Assembly (NCBI GenBank): GCA_964035575.1
Contig: OZ037925.1
Location: 124,001 to 188,000 of the forward strand
Length of the DNA: 64,000 nucleotides
Direction of reading: 5' to 3'
Source of the DNA: Rhynchopus sp. YZ270_cl-10
Lineage: Eukaryota > Euglenozoa > Diplonemea > Diplonemida > Diplonemidae
Below the pieces are notes generated by a model that saw only the letters and a program-made list of their open reading frames with translations, did no database searches and was not told the origin of the DNA. The position numbers and the translations under genes are program-made. Each line of letters begins with the position of its first letter. Within the stretch, counting starts at the first letter, position 1. Shown here in pieces: positions 54,014 through 64,000 of this stretch.

Positions 54014-56786
54014 TTACATGGCGAGCTGGTACTGCGAGACGCCGTCTACTTCTTCACCCTCTAGGTCGAGCAGCACCATGTCCTCAGGGAACTCTGCCTG
54101 CATCTGCATGGCTGCCAGCTGGTCCTCCTCCGCGACAGTCAGGTCCGACGGCTTGCGTGCATTGCACCTCCTGTACAGCAGCACCGCGCCCACAGCAGCA
54201 ATCACCACAGCAGCTGCAACGGCCACCCCCACGTAGATCATCGTCTTGTCGTCGCCGTCGGAGGACTCCTCCACGTCCGGTGCGGTGGTGGTGGGTGCGC
54301 TAGCGTCTGGGTTGCCATCGGGTTCAGTCGTGTTTTGCGCAGGTTGAAGTGTTGCCTGCATGTGATGTGATGTGGTGAGGGAAGGGGAAAGTGGTGATGC
54401 ATACCGGAGCAGTGCTGAGGTTCTGAAGTGGTGCATCAGTCCCGCCAGACAGGGCTGGGGTCTCTGTGAGAGGTGCGGATGTCGGCACAGCTGGTGTGGG
54501 TGTGGCCTTGGGGTCGGCTGTTGCGGGCACCGCAGGAGAGGTTGTGAGGGGCGCTGATGTGGTGTCTGACACTGGAGGGCTTGTGGCAGGTGCCGATGTG
54601 GACACAGGCAGAGCAGTCACCTCAAGTGGCGAGGACGATACCGGAGTTGTTGTGTGTGGTGCCGCAGTTGCTGGCGCAGTGGTGCTGGCTGGCACTGTTG
54701 GAGCGGTCGTTGTCGGTGCAGTCGTCACTACACTGGGAACGGTGGTGGGAGCGCTGCTCGGCACTGCAGTTGGGACAGTGGTGGGTAGTGCAGTTGGGAC
54801 AGCAGTTGGGACAGCGGTCGGCATTGCAGTCGGAGGTGCAGACGTGGGCGGTGCCAGGGTATCAGGCACACCTGTCAGGTACCCATTGATCTGGTACACC
54901 GCCCACCCGTAGTAGTAGCTGGCGTACATCAGCCCGCTGCCTTGCGGACCAAACTCAATGTCGTACGCAGTCACACAGATTGTCACCAGCAGCACAGGCT
55001 CGCCCCCCGCCTCCGACACATCCACACGCCACAGGTTCAGGTACGCACCGTTTGCTGTGGCAACAAGACCGTCAGGAGAGAACCGCACGACAGTGGCAGA
55101 CACAGGTGCAGGCAGAGACAACGTCCTTCCGCTGACAGTGTTCCACACTGTTGCACCTGCTGCGTCGGGGTATGCCACAACACTGTTGTTCAGGGGGGAG
55201 TAGTCCACTGTGCCGTAGCCGTTCGTGTACAGCACGCGAAGCGCTGTCGCAGGCACACCTCTTGCAGACACCACATACAGCGTGCCGTACGTGATGTACG
55301 CCAGTGTCTCGTCAGCTCCAAACGCAAGACCTGAGGCAGACTGCGTGTTCGCGATGGTGCGCACTATTGTCCGTGACGCCACATCCCAGACCGTGATGCC
55401 CACTGTGCGCGACACAGCTGCCAGCAGCCCAGTCTCGGAGAACACCAGCGAATTTGTGCTTGCCACAGCAAACGTGTGCACCAAAGAGTAGTCTGTTGCG
55501 TGCAGGAGGTACACGTTGTAGTTGTCACTCCACACAACGTAGTCTCCTTTAGGTGAGTACGCCACATCGTCACAGGTGCTGTAACTGGCTGACCACAGGT
55601 ACTGAATGAATGTGTTTGTCGCAGCGTCCACAATAGCTGGTGCGGCTGTGTACACGTACGGATACCCCTGGTAACACACGAGCACAGTCCCACCACTGGG
55701 CGACAGTGCGAGAGAGTACGTCGTCACTGTTGTGCTGTTCACCAAGTCACGCATTGTGCACACCTCGACCACAGGTGCTGTGGTATCAGGTACAGCAGTG
55801 GCTATGGGCGACAGCGTTTTCCCCGCAGACGTCACGTTCAGGTCCACCACACCCCAACCCTTGCTCAGCCCAACCACAAGCATCGTCCCATTCCCGCCCA
55901 GTGCAATGCCTGTTACGAAGTTGTTCTCCACAGGGCAGATGCGCACTGTGTCATCAGCAACAAGGTCCCACACGTACACCTCGCCACCTTCCTCTTCATA
56001 CGCAATGCAGGTCGACATGGGACAGAAGGAAGTGATGGCACTCATGACACCTTCCTTGATGTACATCCGCTCACCAGTGTTCCCGTTGTACACGACCAAC
56101 GCAGACGCAGTCACCATTGCCAGCAGCTGCCCATCAGGTGAGAACATCACACGCCGCCTCCACCTGTCCTCAAGGTACTTCGGTGCTTCGCCAAAGGTCC
56201 ACTGCGTCGTCGCCACGTACAGATGCTCCAAGTAAAGACTGTTGTTCGAGACACCCGCAACACGTGTCCCGTATGGTGAGATCACAGGTGCAGTGTCCTG
56301 CGCGATCGAGAAGTTCAAAGGCGCTCCGTTCATTGTGAGCGCCACTGCAAACGTTTTGGCGTCCCAAACACACAGCATGTTCCTCGAGGACGTGACGAAG
56401 GTGCTGTCCCCAAAGGAAACTGTCGCCACACACGGGTCCTTCGTCCAGAAGAGCAATGTCATGTCGGACACATTGAACACCTGCAGCATGTAAATCTCTG
56501 TGTCCGACGACACACCTGTGAAGGCCACCATCAACCCATCGGGCGAGAACTTCACATCGATGCACTGCGCGAATCCAGACACCGCCATCGTTGTGTTTGT
56601 GCGTGTGTCCACCACAGATGGGACTGCAGACGAACCTGGGCACAGCGCCACCCTCCCGTCGGGCGACACTGCCACGCCTTCTGTGGGTGTCTGTGTGTCT
56701 GCCAACAACACAGGCTCGCAGGGTGCTGTGCCGTGTACCACAGACAGCAGGCACACCACCAGCAGCAGGGGTGCTGCCTTGTGCAT
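54014..56786 (-). CDS. Type I surface protein: propeller ectodomain, Thr/Pro stalk, single transmembrane helix (two exons)
   Basis: Exons 54405-56786 and 54014-54355 join to 907 residues. The start at 56786 (MHKAAPLLLVVCLLSVVHG) is a signal peptide; the upstream in-frame codon is GTG, not ATG. Residues 20-635 contain WD/YVTN-like blades, visible as VSPDGRVALCPG, FSPDGLMVAFTG, FSPDGQLLAMVTA and FSPDGLVATANG, often followed by WD-type strands (YVWDLVADDTV). Residues about 640-815 are a Thr/Pro/Ala-rich mucin-like stalk. Exon 2 adds the membrane span (TMIYVGVAVAAAVVIAAVG, about 833-855) and a 52-residue acidic tail ending YQLAM. A cell-surface binding role is likely; the ligand is unknown. Paralogue of the gene at 59037. 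Confidence 0.88.
54356..54404 (-). other. Spliceosomal intron, 49 bp, phase 0
   Basis: Donor GCTCCG|GTATGC; acceptor TCACATGCAG|GCAACA. Joins STAP|ATLQPAQ. Read-through would stop before the membrane span. Confidence 0.83.
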
Positions 56787-57113
56787 TGTGTCTCTTATCT
56801 TCTTGTTCGTCTGATGTGGGTGTGTGTTGGAAGCATTGTGAGGGTAATTCACAGAACCTAACCATGGGGTGGGCCTACAACCACTACATGGCTCAACCCT
56901 TCCTCATCTGCATAGGACACAGCACGATATCACCACCTGTTCTCAACTCATCTCAAAGTATCCAACACACACGAGAACATCAGCTGCTCTCACAAGAGAA
57001 AACAATGAAACTTTATTTTTGTGTTTATTTTTCCACAAACGCGGAATATTGTGTAGTAGTGGTAACAACGGGAGAGTACGCATTGCACGATTTGCGTCTT
57101 CTGTTTTAAACTA

Positions 57114-57201
57114 CAGTACTCCAAATATTTGACCAAAAAAAAGTCGCCAAAAAAAATTCCCCAAATCTGCTTATTTGGACGCCAACTTATTTGGTACACT
57201 G
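57114..57201. mobile_element. 88-bp miniature inverted-repeat element with TA target duplication
   Basis: Ends CAGTACTCCAAATA and the inverse of CAGTGTACCAAATA, flanked by TA at 57112-57113 and 57202-57203. CAGT termini and TA duplication fit the Tc1/mariner type. No coding capacity. Confidence 0.72.
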
Positions 57202-57589
57202 TAACGTTCTTCGTACAGAATATGCCACTACGAGCTCGATTGTCTCGACGGCCTCTGTGATTTGATAACACGCACGCAGGTATGGGTATGGGGCAATTCC
57301 TGGGTAGGGAATGAAACCCATAGGACAGAAGGCTAGAAAAAACAGACGAGACACAAAAGGCCCCTTCAAAAATTATGCATTCACTTGGTGTCTCTCTACC
57401 CACGGTCATCTTGAGTAAAAGGCGAAAAGATGAGTTCGATATAGGCAAGAACCGTGATATGGCTGAAGGTTATGCTAGCAGACATTTTTTCCTCTCACTC
57501 TCCCTGCCCATAAACATTTTTTAAAAATAGGATGGAGCACCCCGGTCCGAAAAGGAATGCAGCCACCCCTGGCTTCTCTCTCTGTCTCT

Positions 57590-57800
57590 CTCTCTCTCTC
57601 TGCTAAGCCTGTCAAAGGGGTTCAGAGCTCCCGTTGCTGTCAACCTTCGGACAACAAGGTACTCTTGTGGAGTAAGGCCGCCGTATCGCGTAGAGCTTTC
57701 GCATCCAAAGGAGGGAGTGAGAGATGTGCTGTTAAATTGACTTTCTCTGCACTCTAGGGGGGTCGTATTGCACTTCGCGGTTAGCCCCAAAGGGAAGACC
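57590..57800. other. GC-richer block of unknown nature
   Basis: An island of balanced composition in AT-rich spacer, from GCTAAGCCTGTCAAAGGGGT through CTGTCAACCTTCGGACAACA to GCACTTCGCGGTTAGCCCC. Several short complementary words (TTGCTGTC...GGACAACAA; GGGGTTCAGAGCTCCC) would let an RNA fold. The minus strand is open (RYGGLTPQEYLVVRRLTATG) but continues into poly-Phe, so coding is doubtful. Could be a structured RNA or an old gene fragment. Confidence 0.35.
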
Positions 57801-58084
57801 ACCCACTCTTCAGACAGAAAAGCTAGCTCAAGCAGAGAGAGAAAAAAGTTTGTAAAGAACAAAACAAAACAAAAATACATCGAAACAAAAAAAAAAAAAA
57901 GAAATGGCGGCTCGTGAGAGAAAAAAAAACAATAAACATTGCTAAACGGAGGCAAGCAATACGACAAGAGAAACAAAAAGGTGCGAAATAACTGATGTAC
58001 AAAAAAAAAAAAAAAAAACAATACTCGTTATAGACGTCCAGAGATTGGCTGTCGTATACAATTGTAAGGGAAAAAGAGAGAAAA

Positions 58085-58124
58085 TTTAGTGAGATGAGTC
58101 TTGAGTCTGACGTGCATGGTCACC
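58085..58124 (+). repeat. R2 hairpin repeat
   Basis: TTTAGTGAGATGAGTCTTGA, GTCTGACGTGCATGGTCACC. Followed directly by R1. Confidence 0.55.
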
Positions 58125-58130
58125 CAAGAA

Positions 58131-58275
58131 AAAGTTGACTTGAAATACAAAGCCCTCTCGTGAACAGTGTACCTTTGGTATGACCGGGTGTACCGTGGGG
58201 TGGACACCCAACCATGCAGGACTACATCCATTTTGTGGTTTACATCTGATATGTGCTGCTCCCACTCAGCCGAAA
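58131..58275 (+). repeat. R1 dispersed repeat, full copy with 3' extension
   Basis: AAAAGTTGACTTGAAATACA to GGTTTACATCTGATATGTGC, ending CTCCCACTCAGCCGAAAG. An R2 copy lies immediately 5', as at 62564-62708. Confidence 0.85.
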
Positions 58276-58380
58276 GAAGAAGTTGGAAATGTTTGGATGA
58301 CACAAAAGGTTGGAAAGTGCAAACGCCTCTGCTGACGGAGGACGTCATGATAAGAACAGTTTGAAAGATGAATGAACTTC

Positions 58381-58761
58381 TCATACATCTTTACCGTCCA
58401 TAACAACGATCGAATGCCAACAATAAAATTTGTCACGATGCACCGAGCCTCTGCTTGGCCACCTTTTTAAAAAGACAATCGAGACACCTGCCCCGCCAGG
58501 CATACCGTACAACGCAAACAATCGCACATTTGACCAAACTTTCACAACCCTTCCAAGAACAATGGTGCATTGAATAAAAAGCACAGCGACAACTCCCCCA
58601 CGGGTTTCATTGGTATCAACTGCTGTCTCTCTCCATCTGGCTTTTTGAAACAGCTCTGTCACACCATGGTATCTCTTCACAACACAACGCAATGCCGTAG
58701 GCCGTATTACCGCAGGCGCGGACTCCACTCGATAGGTGATATCATCCATTGCAAGCTCCAT
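58381..58761 (-). CDS. Hypothetical short gene or exon between the surface protein genes
   Basis: ATG at 58761 opens 126 codons (MELAMDDITYRVESAPAVIR start). Composition to about codon 85 looks protein-like. The 3' part of the frame runs through an R2 repeat (58429-58466), so it is probably not coding there; a GTATGCC donor-like site at about 58508 fits the GTAT donors of other genes, but no second exon was found. No family recognised; it may also be a pseudogene. Confidence 0.3.
   Translation of the reverse strand: MELAMDDITYRVESAPAVIRPTALRCVVKRYHGVTELFQKARWRETAVDTNETRGGVVAVLFIQCTIVLGRVVKVWSNVRLFALYGMPGGAGVSIVFLKRWPSRGSVHRDKFYCWHSIVVMDGKDV
58429..58466 (+). repeat. R2 hairpin repeat
   Basis: TTGTCACGATGCACCGAGCC, TCTGCTTGGCCACCTTT. 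GAGC/GCTT-type apical pairing kept. Confidence 0.55.
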
Positions 58762-59036
58762 AACACGTAGTGCCAGAAGTTACTATTTTCTCCTCGCTGC
58801 CTTGGATAGGGATGCACAGATGCCAACTAAGCTGGAGGCACAACGAGGACAGTGTCGTAGAGCGCTTAGAGGTTTGTTTGTACTGCTGAGAGGCTGTAGG
58901 TGTGTGCCCTAAGAGAGGTGGTCTTGGTGCCAGATGTGCGGCGGTGCATCAGAGTGTGCGCAGCTGGATCAACATCGAAGATCTGTTGACATTCGGTGTT
59001 GTGCTGGTGTAGGGTGGTTTTGAGAGAGCATGTGAC

Positions 59037-61911
59037 TCACATAGCCAGCTGGTACCCGTCGTCGTCGTCCTCTTCGAACTCAGACCCCAGCACCATCATG
59101 TCGCGAGGCACCTCTGCCTGCATGTGCATGGCGGCCAACGCATCCTCCTCGTCTTCAGTTAGGTCCACACTCCGCCCCCTTTTCCGGTACATAACAACGC
59201 CCACAGCAGCTACAAGAAGGATGACAGCGGCCGCAGCGCCCAGCCCCACGTAGAGCATCGTGTTGTCGTCCTCCGCAGCTGGTGTGTCGGTGGAGGGGGC
59301 GTCCGTAGGTGTGTTGGTTGTGGTTGCGTTGAAGTCTGGGTCGATGTCGTCGGGTTCAGTCGTGTTTTGCGCAGGTTGAAATGTTGCCTGCATGTGATGT
59401 GATGTGATGTGATGTGGTGAGGGAAAGGGGAAAGTGGTGTATGCATACCGGAGCAGTGCTGAGGTCCTGAAGTGGTGCATCAGTCCCGCCAGACAGGGCT
59501 GGGGTCTCAGTGAGAGGTGCGGATGTCGGCACAGCTGGTGTGGGTGTGGCCTTGGGGTTGGCTGTTGCGGGCACCGCAGGAGAGGTTGTGAGGGGCGCTG
59601 ATGTGGTGTCTGACACTGGAGGGCTTGTGGCAGGTGCCGATGTGGACACAGGCAGGGCAGTCACCTCAAGTGGTGAGGACGATACCGGAGTTGTTGTGTG
59701 TGGCGCCGCAGTTGCTGGCGCAGTGGTGCTGTCCGGCACTGTTGGAGCGGTCGTTGTCGGTGCAGTCGTGACGGCGACAACTGGCGACGTTGACGCCTGC
59801 CCTGGCACAGCTGTCTCCTGCACAGGCTTGGCAGTCGTCACTACACTGGGAACGGTGGTGGGCAGTGCAATGGGAGCGCTGCTAGGCATTGCAGTTGGGA
59901 CAGTGGTGGGTAGTGCAGTTGGGACAGCAGTTGGGACAGCGGTCGGCATTGCAGTCGGAGGTGCAGACGTGGGCGGTGCCAGGGTATCAGGCACACCTGT
60001 CAGGTACCCATTGATCTGGTACACCGCCCACCCGTAGTAGTAGCTGGCGTACATCAGCCCGCTGCCTTGCGGACCAAACTCAATGTCGTACGCAGTCACA
60101 CAGATTGTCACCAGCAGCACAGGCTCGCCCCCCGCCTCCGACACATCCACACGCCACAGGTTCAGGTACGCACCGTTTGCTGTGGCAACAAGACCGTCAG
60201 GAGAGAACCGCACGACAGTGGCAGACACAGGTGCAGGCAGAGACAACGTCCTTCCGCTGACAGTGTTCCACACTGTTGCACCTGCTGCGTCGGGGTATGC
60301 CACAACACTGTTGTTCAGGGGGGAGTAGTCCACTGTGCCGTAGCCGTTCGTGTACAACACGCGAAGCGCTGTCGCAGGCACACCTCTTGCAGACACCACA
60401 TACAGCGTGCCGTACGTGATGTACGCCAGTGTCTCGTCAGCTCCAAACGCAAGACCTGAGGCAGACTGCGTGTTCGCGATGGTGCGCACTGTCGTCCGTG
60501 ACGCCACATCCCAGACCGTGATGCCCACTGTGCGCGACACAGCTGCCAGCAGCCCAGTCTCGGAGAACACCAGCGAATTTGTGCTTGCCACAGCAAACGT
60601 GTGCACCAAAGAGTAGTCTGTTGCGTGCAGGAGGTACACGTTGTAGTTGTCACTCCACACAACGTAGTCTCCCTCAGGTGAGTACGCCACATCGTCACAG
60701 GTGCTGTAACTGCCCGACCACAGGTACTGAATGAATGTGTTTGTCGCAGCGTCCACAATAGCTGGTGCGGCTGTGTACACGTACGGATACCCCTGGTAAC
60801 ACACGAGCACAGTCCCACCACTGGGCGACAGTGCGAGAGAGTACGTCGTCACTGTTGTGCTGTTCACCAAGTCACGCATCGTGCACACCTCGACCACAGG
60901 TGCCGTCGTCTCAGGTACAGCAGTGGCTATGGGCGACAGCGTCTTCCCCGCAGACGTCACGTTCAGGTCCACCACACCCCAACCCTTGCTCAGCCCAACC
61001 ACAAGCATCGTCCCATTCCCGCCCAGTGCAATGCCTGTTACGAAGTTGTTCTCCACAGGGCAGATGCGCACTGTGTCATCAGCAACAAGGTCCCACACGT
61101 ACACCTCGCCACCTTCCTCTTCGTACGCAATGCAGGTCGACATGGGGCAGAACGAAGTGATGGCACTCATGACACCTTCCTTGATGTACATCCGCTCACC
61201 AGTGTTCCCGTTGTACACGACCAACGCAGACGCAGTCACCATTGCCAGCAACTGCCCATCAGGCGAGAACATCACACGCCGCCTCCACCTGTCCTCAAGG
61301 TACTTCGGTGCTTCGCCAAAGGTCCACTGCGTCGTCGCCACGTACAGATGCTCCAAGTAAAGACTGTTGTTCGAGACACCCGCAACACGTGTCCCGTATG
61401 GTGAGATCACAGGTGCAGTGTCCTGCGCAATCGAGAAGTTCAAAGGCACCCCGGTGATCCCTAGCGCCACTGCAAACGTTTTGGCGTCCCAAACACACAG
61501 CATGTTCCTCGAGGACGTGACGAAGGTGCTGTCCCCAAAGGAAACTGTCGCCACACACGGGTCCTTCGTCGAGAAGAGCAATGTCATGTCGGACACATTG
61601 AACACCTGCAGCATGTACGTCTCTGCTCCTGTCGGCACGCCTGTGAAGGCCACCATCAACCCATCGGGCGAGAACTTCACATCGATGCACTGCGCGAATC
61701 CAGACACCGCCATCGTTGTGTTTGTGCGTGTGTCCACCACAGATGGGACTGCAGACGAACCTGGGCACAGCGCCACCCTCCCGTCGGGCGACACTGCCAC
61801 GCCTTCTGTGGGTGTCTGTGTGTCTGCCAACAACACAGGCTCGCAGGGTGCTGTGCCGTGTACCACAGACAGCAGGCACACCACCAGCAGCAGGGGTGCT
61901 GCCTTGTGCAT
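59037..61911 (-). CDS. Type I surface protein, paralogue of the 54014 gene (two exons)
   Basis: Exons 59449-61911 and 59037-59387 join to 937 residues. Start at 61911 (MHKAAPLLLVVCLLSVVHG); the upstream in-frame codon is again GTG. The propeller ectodomain differs from the paralogue by only a few residues (for example PTGAETYMLQ against SSDTEIYMLQ). The stalk is 27 residues longer (extra KPVQETAVPGQASTSPVVAV region). Exon 2 is clearly diverged: membrane span TMLYVGLGAAAAVILLVAAV (about 866-888), basic YRKRGRS and an acidic tail EFEEDDDDGYQLAM. Both tails keep a LAAM.MQAE..{P}.DM motif and end YQLAM, suggesting a shared cytoplasmic partner. Probably a cell-surface protein; ligand unknown. Confidence 0.88.
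59388..59448 (-). other. Spliceosomal intron, 61 bp, phase 0
   Basis: Donor GCTCCG|GTATGC; acceptor TCACATGCAG|GCAACA, same borders as the paralogue, 12 bp longer because of extra TCACA/CATCA units. Confidence 0.83.
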
Positions 61912-62240
61912 TGTGTCTCTTATCTTCTTGTTCGTCTGATGTGGGGTGTATATTGGAAACCTTGAGGGCAATTGCGGTGGTGTGACCGCTTCACAAAACA
62001 CATGACTATGAGAAAGGACAACATGCACAAACTACACCACAGCAGCATGCACAGACAGCAGAGCACACCCTAGGAAACCGGCACACACAACCGCGTCAGT
62101 CCTATTGCCTCGCACTGCGCTGCTGAATCACAGCAGAATGACGTTACGAATTGCTGCAAAAAACTGCCAAGAGAACGCAAAGGGGGAAAGAAGTTGTAAT
62201 GCTTTTTTTGTTTGATACTGAGAAGGATGTAATTTTTTTT

Positions 62241-62290
62241 TGGAAACTTGGTTGTATTAGTGTAGCCACCCGAGAGTGTGCTCCACTATA
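62241..62290 (+). repeat. R3 dispersed repeat
   Basis: TGGAAACTTGGTTGTATTAG, TGTAGCCACCCGAGAGTGTG, CTCCACTATA, with T-runs on both sides. Confidence 0.8.
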
Positions 62291-62563
62291 TTTTTTTTGT
62301 GCGCTCCGCGGGCACTTCGACAAACAGGAACAACACAACAGGAAAGGTGTGTCGTGGGGTTGCGGTGTGTGTGACTATGCAGTGCCCACCAGTGGAAGAG
62401 CTAACGTGGTAGTGCAAAACCCCTCTGGGAGGCTGGCACTTAAAAAAATGGTAGTTTTCGATAATGATATAAACTTGGTGCTCCGGAGGGGGGCTATATT
62501 ATGACATGTCCTTGACAGGTCTTTGACCGCACTTCGGTAACACCAAAAAAGGAAAAGAAAAAA

Positions 62564-62602
62564 ATTATAAGATGCCCCCTAAGCTCTCGCACTTAGTCAC
62601 CT
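62564..62602 (+). repeat. R2 hairpin repeat
   Basis: ATTATAAGATGCCCCCTAAG, CTCTCGCACTTAGTCACCT. The apical stem is CTAAG/CTTAG. Confidence 0.7.
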
Positions 62603-62626
62603 GATCACATTTGTTATCATAAAGGG

Positions 62627-62708
62627 TGACTTGAAATACAAAGCCCTGTGCACCTTTACGGTGCACCTAGTGACCCCAACCATGCAGTACATCAATTTTG
62701 AGATGTAA
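62627..62708 (+). repeat. R1 dispersed repeat, shortened
   Basis: GGTGACTTGAAATACAAAGC, a shortened middle, then CCCCAACCATGCAGTACATC and AATTTTGAGATG. Confidence 0.7.
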
Positions 62709-62984
62709 AAAGAAGTAACTCATAACAAATCCTTGTTTATAATTATTAGTCTTTTATTGTGGGTTTTTCGGTCTAAACGAATCAAAAATAAGAAAATTGA
62801 AGAAATAAATGTGGAAAAACTCAATCAGGAGTGTAGGTTGCAAAGGTGCGAATAGGCACCATCAGGAGAACATAAACGAACCTGCACCCCCCCTTTTTAA
62901 AGGGCTTGCTGCAAAGCACGCAGATAGCATGACTTCGAGAATGAGAAAAAAGGAAACAAAAAGCTTTATTGGTGCTTTCGGAAG

Positions 62985-63055
62985 TCGGTCAACGACCCGT
63001 CAGCGACGTGTCACGACCTGTCGGTGACCCGTCGGCGACCTGTCAATATCGACCC
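62985..63055. repeat. Short tandem repeat of CGACCYGTC units
   Basis: Six to seven degenerate units of 9-12 bp (AACGACCCGTCAG, CGACGTGTCA, CGACCTGTCGG, TGACCCGTCGG, CGACCTGTC). Confidence 0.7.
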
Positions 63056-63106
63056 CTCCCGGAGCACCATTTATACCGAAAAAAAAGAAGAAAATATCGT
63101 TATTGA

Positions 63107-63140
63107 TGCACACCCCCGCCTGACACACTGTGCAATGCCA
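63107..63140 (+). repeat. R4 dispersed repeat, diverged
   Basis: GCACACCCCCGCCTGACACA then CTGTGCAATGCCA. The downstream GCCATCTGGA matches the 4767 copy. Confidence 0.6.
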
Positions 63141-63222
63141 GCCATCTGGAGGAAATACACAATAAATATAAAAAAAAGCCCTCTCTACCTTTTGGTTACC
63201 AGAACACCGATAGAGGGGGAAA

Positions 63223-63254
63223 CGATGACACCGTAAGCCTATGCTTAGTCATCA
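63223..63254 (+). repeat. R2 hairpin repeat
   Basis: GATGACACCGTAAGCCTATG then CTTAGTCATC. Outer stem GATGAC/GTCATC pairs perfectly where the consensus reads GATGA/TCACC. Confidence 0.72.
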
Positions 63255-63275
63255 ACAAAAAGGAAAAAAGAAAAG

Positions 63276-63315
63276 TTTATAAGATGACCCTAAGCCTCTC
63301 GTGCTTAGTCACCTT
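63276..63315 (+). repeat. R2 hairpin repeat, consensus copy
   Basis: TTTATAAGATGACCCTAAGC, CTCTCGT, GCTTAGTCACCTT. Apical 6-bp stem CTAAGC/GCTTAG with a 7-base loop; outer AAGATGA pairs with TCACCTT apart from one position. Confidence 0.82.
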
Positions 63316-63324
63316 AAAGGAAAA

Positions 63325-63364
63325 GTTTATAAGATGAAACTAAGTCTTTCTGCTTAGTCACCTT
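63325..63364 (+). repeat. R2 hairpin repeat
   Basis: TTTATAAGATGAAACTAAGT, CTTTCT, GCTTAGTCACCTT. It follows the previous copy after 9 bp, a tandem pair. Confidence 0.78.
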
Positions 63365-63988
63365 GCAACGAAAGAAACCAAGAGACACGAAATGCCACAA
63401 AGGAAACAAACCTGATCCAGAACAGCAGGGGAAACAAAACCTCATAACGGCAGGGGAAGGCCCAGGGGGAAGAGAACGAGGGCAGGTAAGCTAGGGATGA
63501 GAAAAAAAAAATCGGAACAAAAAAAAATAATTGCCCGAGTTATAGAATACGTACCGCGAACATAAAGAAAACGAAACTAAAAGACACGATGGTAATGAAC
63601 CCAAATCTCTCGTCTTTGCGGGCGTCATCCAAAAAGTATAAAAAATAAAAAATAAAATCAAATAACGTCGTGACCGAAGGGCAAGTCTTTACCAAGTGTT
63701 TACAGGGTAAAAAAGGGGTCAAATATGAGTGGTGAAAAAACCCCTAAGTTTTACAAAAGTGTTTTTATGGTGTACTATGTGTACCCTTCGACCAAAGGAA
63801 TGAGACAAAAAGGCGTAAAAAAAGAACAGACATCAGGATATGACAAAGAGAATAAAAGCAAAGCTGACTTCAAAAAACAAAGAAAATGTTGAAAGTTGCG
63901 ATAACGCGGCACTCCCCCCAACACAGTGCACTGAAGAGAACCTAAGCCACTTCGCTTCCAGGCCCATCTAGAACAAAGTGAAGTTATT

Positions 63989-64000
63989 AATGCAGGCACC
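63989..64000 (+). repeat. R4 dispersed repeat, cut by window end
   Basis: AATGCAGGCACC, the first bases of R4 only. Confidence 0.45.

Larger units (their letters stand above)
56787..59036. other. Intergenic spacer between the two surface protein genes
   Basis: Contains a TA-flanked miniature element, a GC-richer block at 57590-57800, R1 and R2 copies and a doubtful short gene at 58381-58761. The first about 35 bp upstream of the 54014 gene (with AACAAGAAGATAAGAGACAC before the ATG) are identical in the paralogue. Confidence 0.55.
61912..64000. other. Intergenic spacer with dense R-family repeats
   Basis: Right end of the window. R3, R2, R1, R4 and a cluster of R2 copies follow one another. 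No gene recognised. Confidence 0.55.

Noticed and set aside
57521-58021. 166-codon minus-strand frame
   Set aside because: The first 75 codons are poly-Phe/Leu from T-runs; only the block at 57590-57800 looks special and it is reported on its own.
61912-62028. 39-residue N-terminal extension of the 59037 gene (and 22 residues for the 54014 gene)
   Set aside because: The first codon is GTG; the first ATG gives a clean signal peptide at the same place in both paralogues.

Overview
The window looks like nuclear DNA of a eukaryotic protist. Compact GC-rich genes sit in AT-rich spacer full of homopolymer runs. At least four genes carry GT-AG introns, all phase 0 and all with a GTAT donor. There are signal peptides, mucin-like Thr/Pro stalks, a tandem ABCD-type (peroxisome family) transporter and a protein disulfide isomerase. 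Every supported gene lies on the minus strand, so the window is one directional gene cluster. That layout, plus propeller-stalk surface proteins, is compatible with a free-living euglenozoan, but this is inference and no diagnostic marker such as a spliced-leader RNA was seen.

Layout from left to right. 1-367: N-terminus of a secreted propeller-like protein, not previously obvious because it runs off the window. 6.2-9.05 kb: propeller-stalk-multipass membrane protein, two exons. 9.7-21.9 kb: five leucine-rich-repeat proteins with an N-terminal ubiquitin-like module, three of them identical in 2636-bp tandem units. 22.6-23.6 kb: a further ubiquitin-like module joined to a different, TPR-like repeat. 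24.1-37.8 kb: a gene-free mobile-element island. 38.6-42.6 kb: ABCD transporter, two exons. 46.8-47.9 kb: protein disulfide isomerase, two exons. 49.7-52.4 kb: second copy of a terminal-inverted-repeat transposon. 54.0-61.9 kb: two paralogous type I surface proteins with near-identical ectodomains and diverged membrane/cytoplasmic exons.

The most striking structure is the 24.1-37.8 kb island. At least five elements (E1-E5), each with inverted ends starting TAGGG/TAGRG, lie end to end and are separated only by runs of 12-27 C (left side) or G (right side). The simplest reading is repeated insertion into homopolymer C/G tracts of an older element with a 24-bp inverted repeat. Inside are long palindromes (about 540-557-bp arms), a transposon with a perfect 6-bp target duplication whose second copy is at 49.7 kb, and short GC-rich coding-like fragments that may be captured exons.

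The spacers between genes hold at least five families of short dispersed repeats (named here R1-R5). R1-R4 were always seen in one orientation, antisense to the genes. R2 can fold into a hairpin in most copies. Three further hairpins share an invariant CGAGCGAAGCGAG apex on unrelated but complementary stems. No rRNA, tRNA or CRISPR array was recognised.
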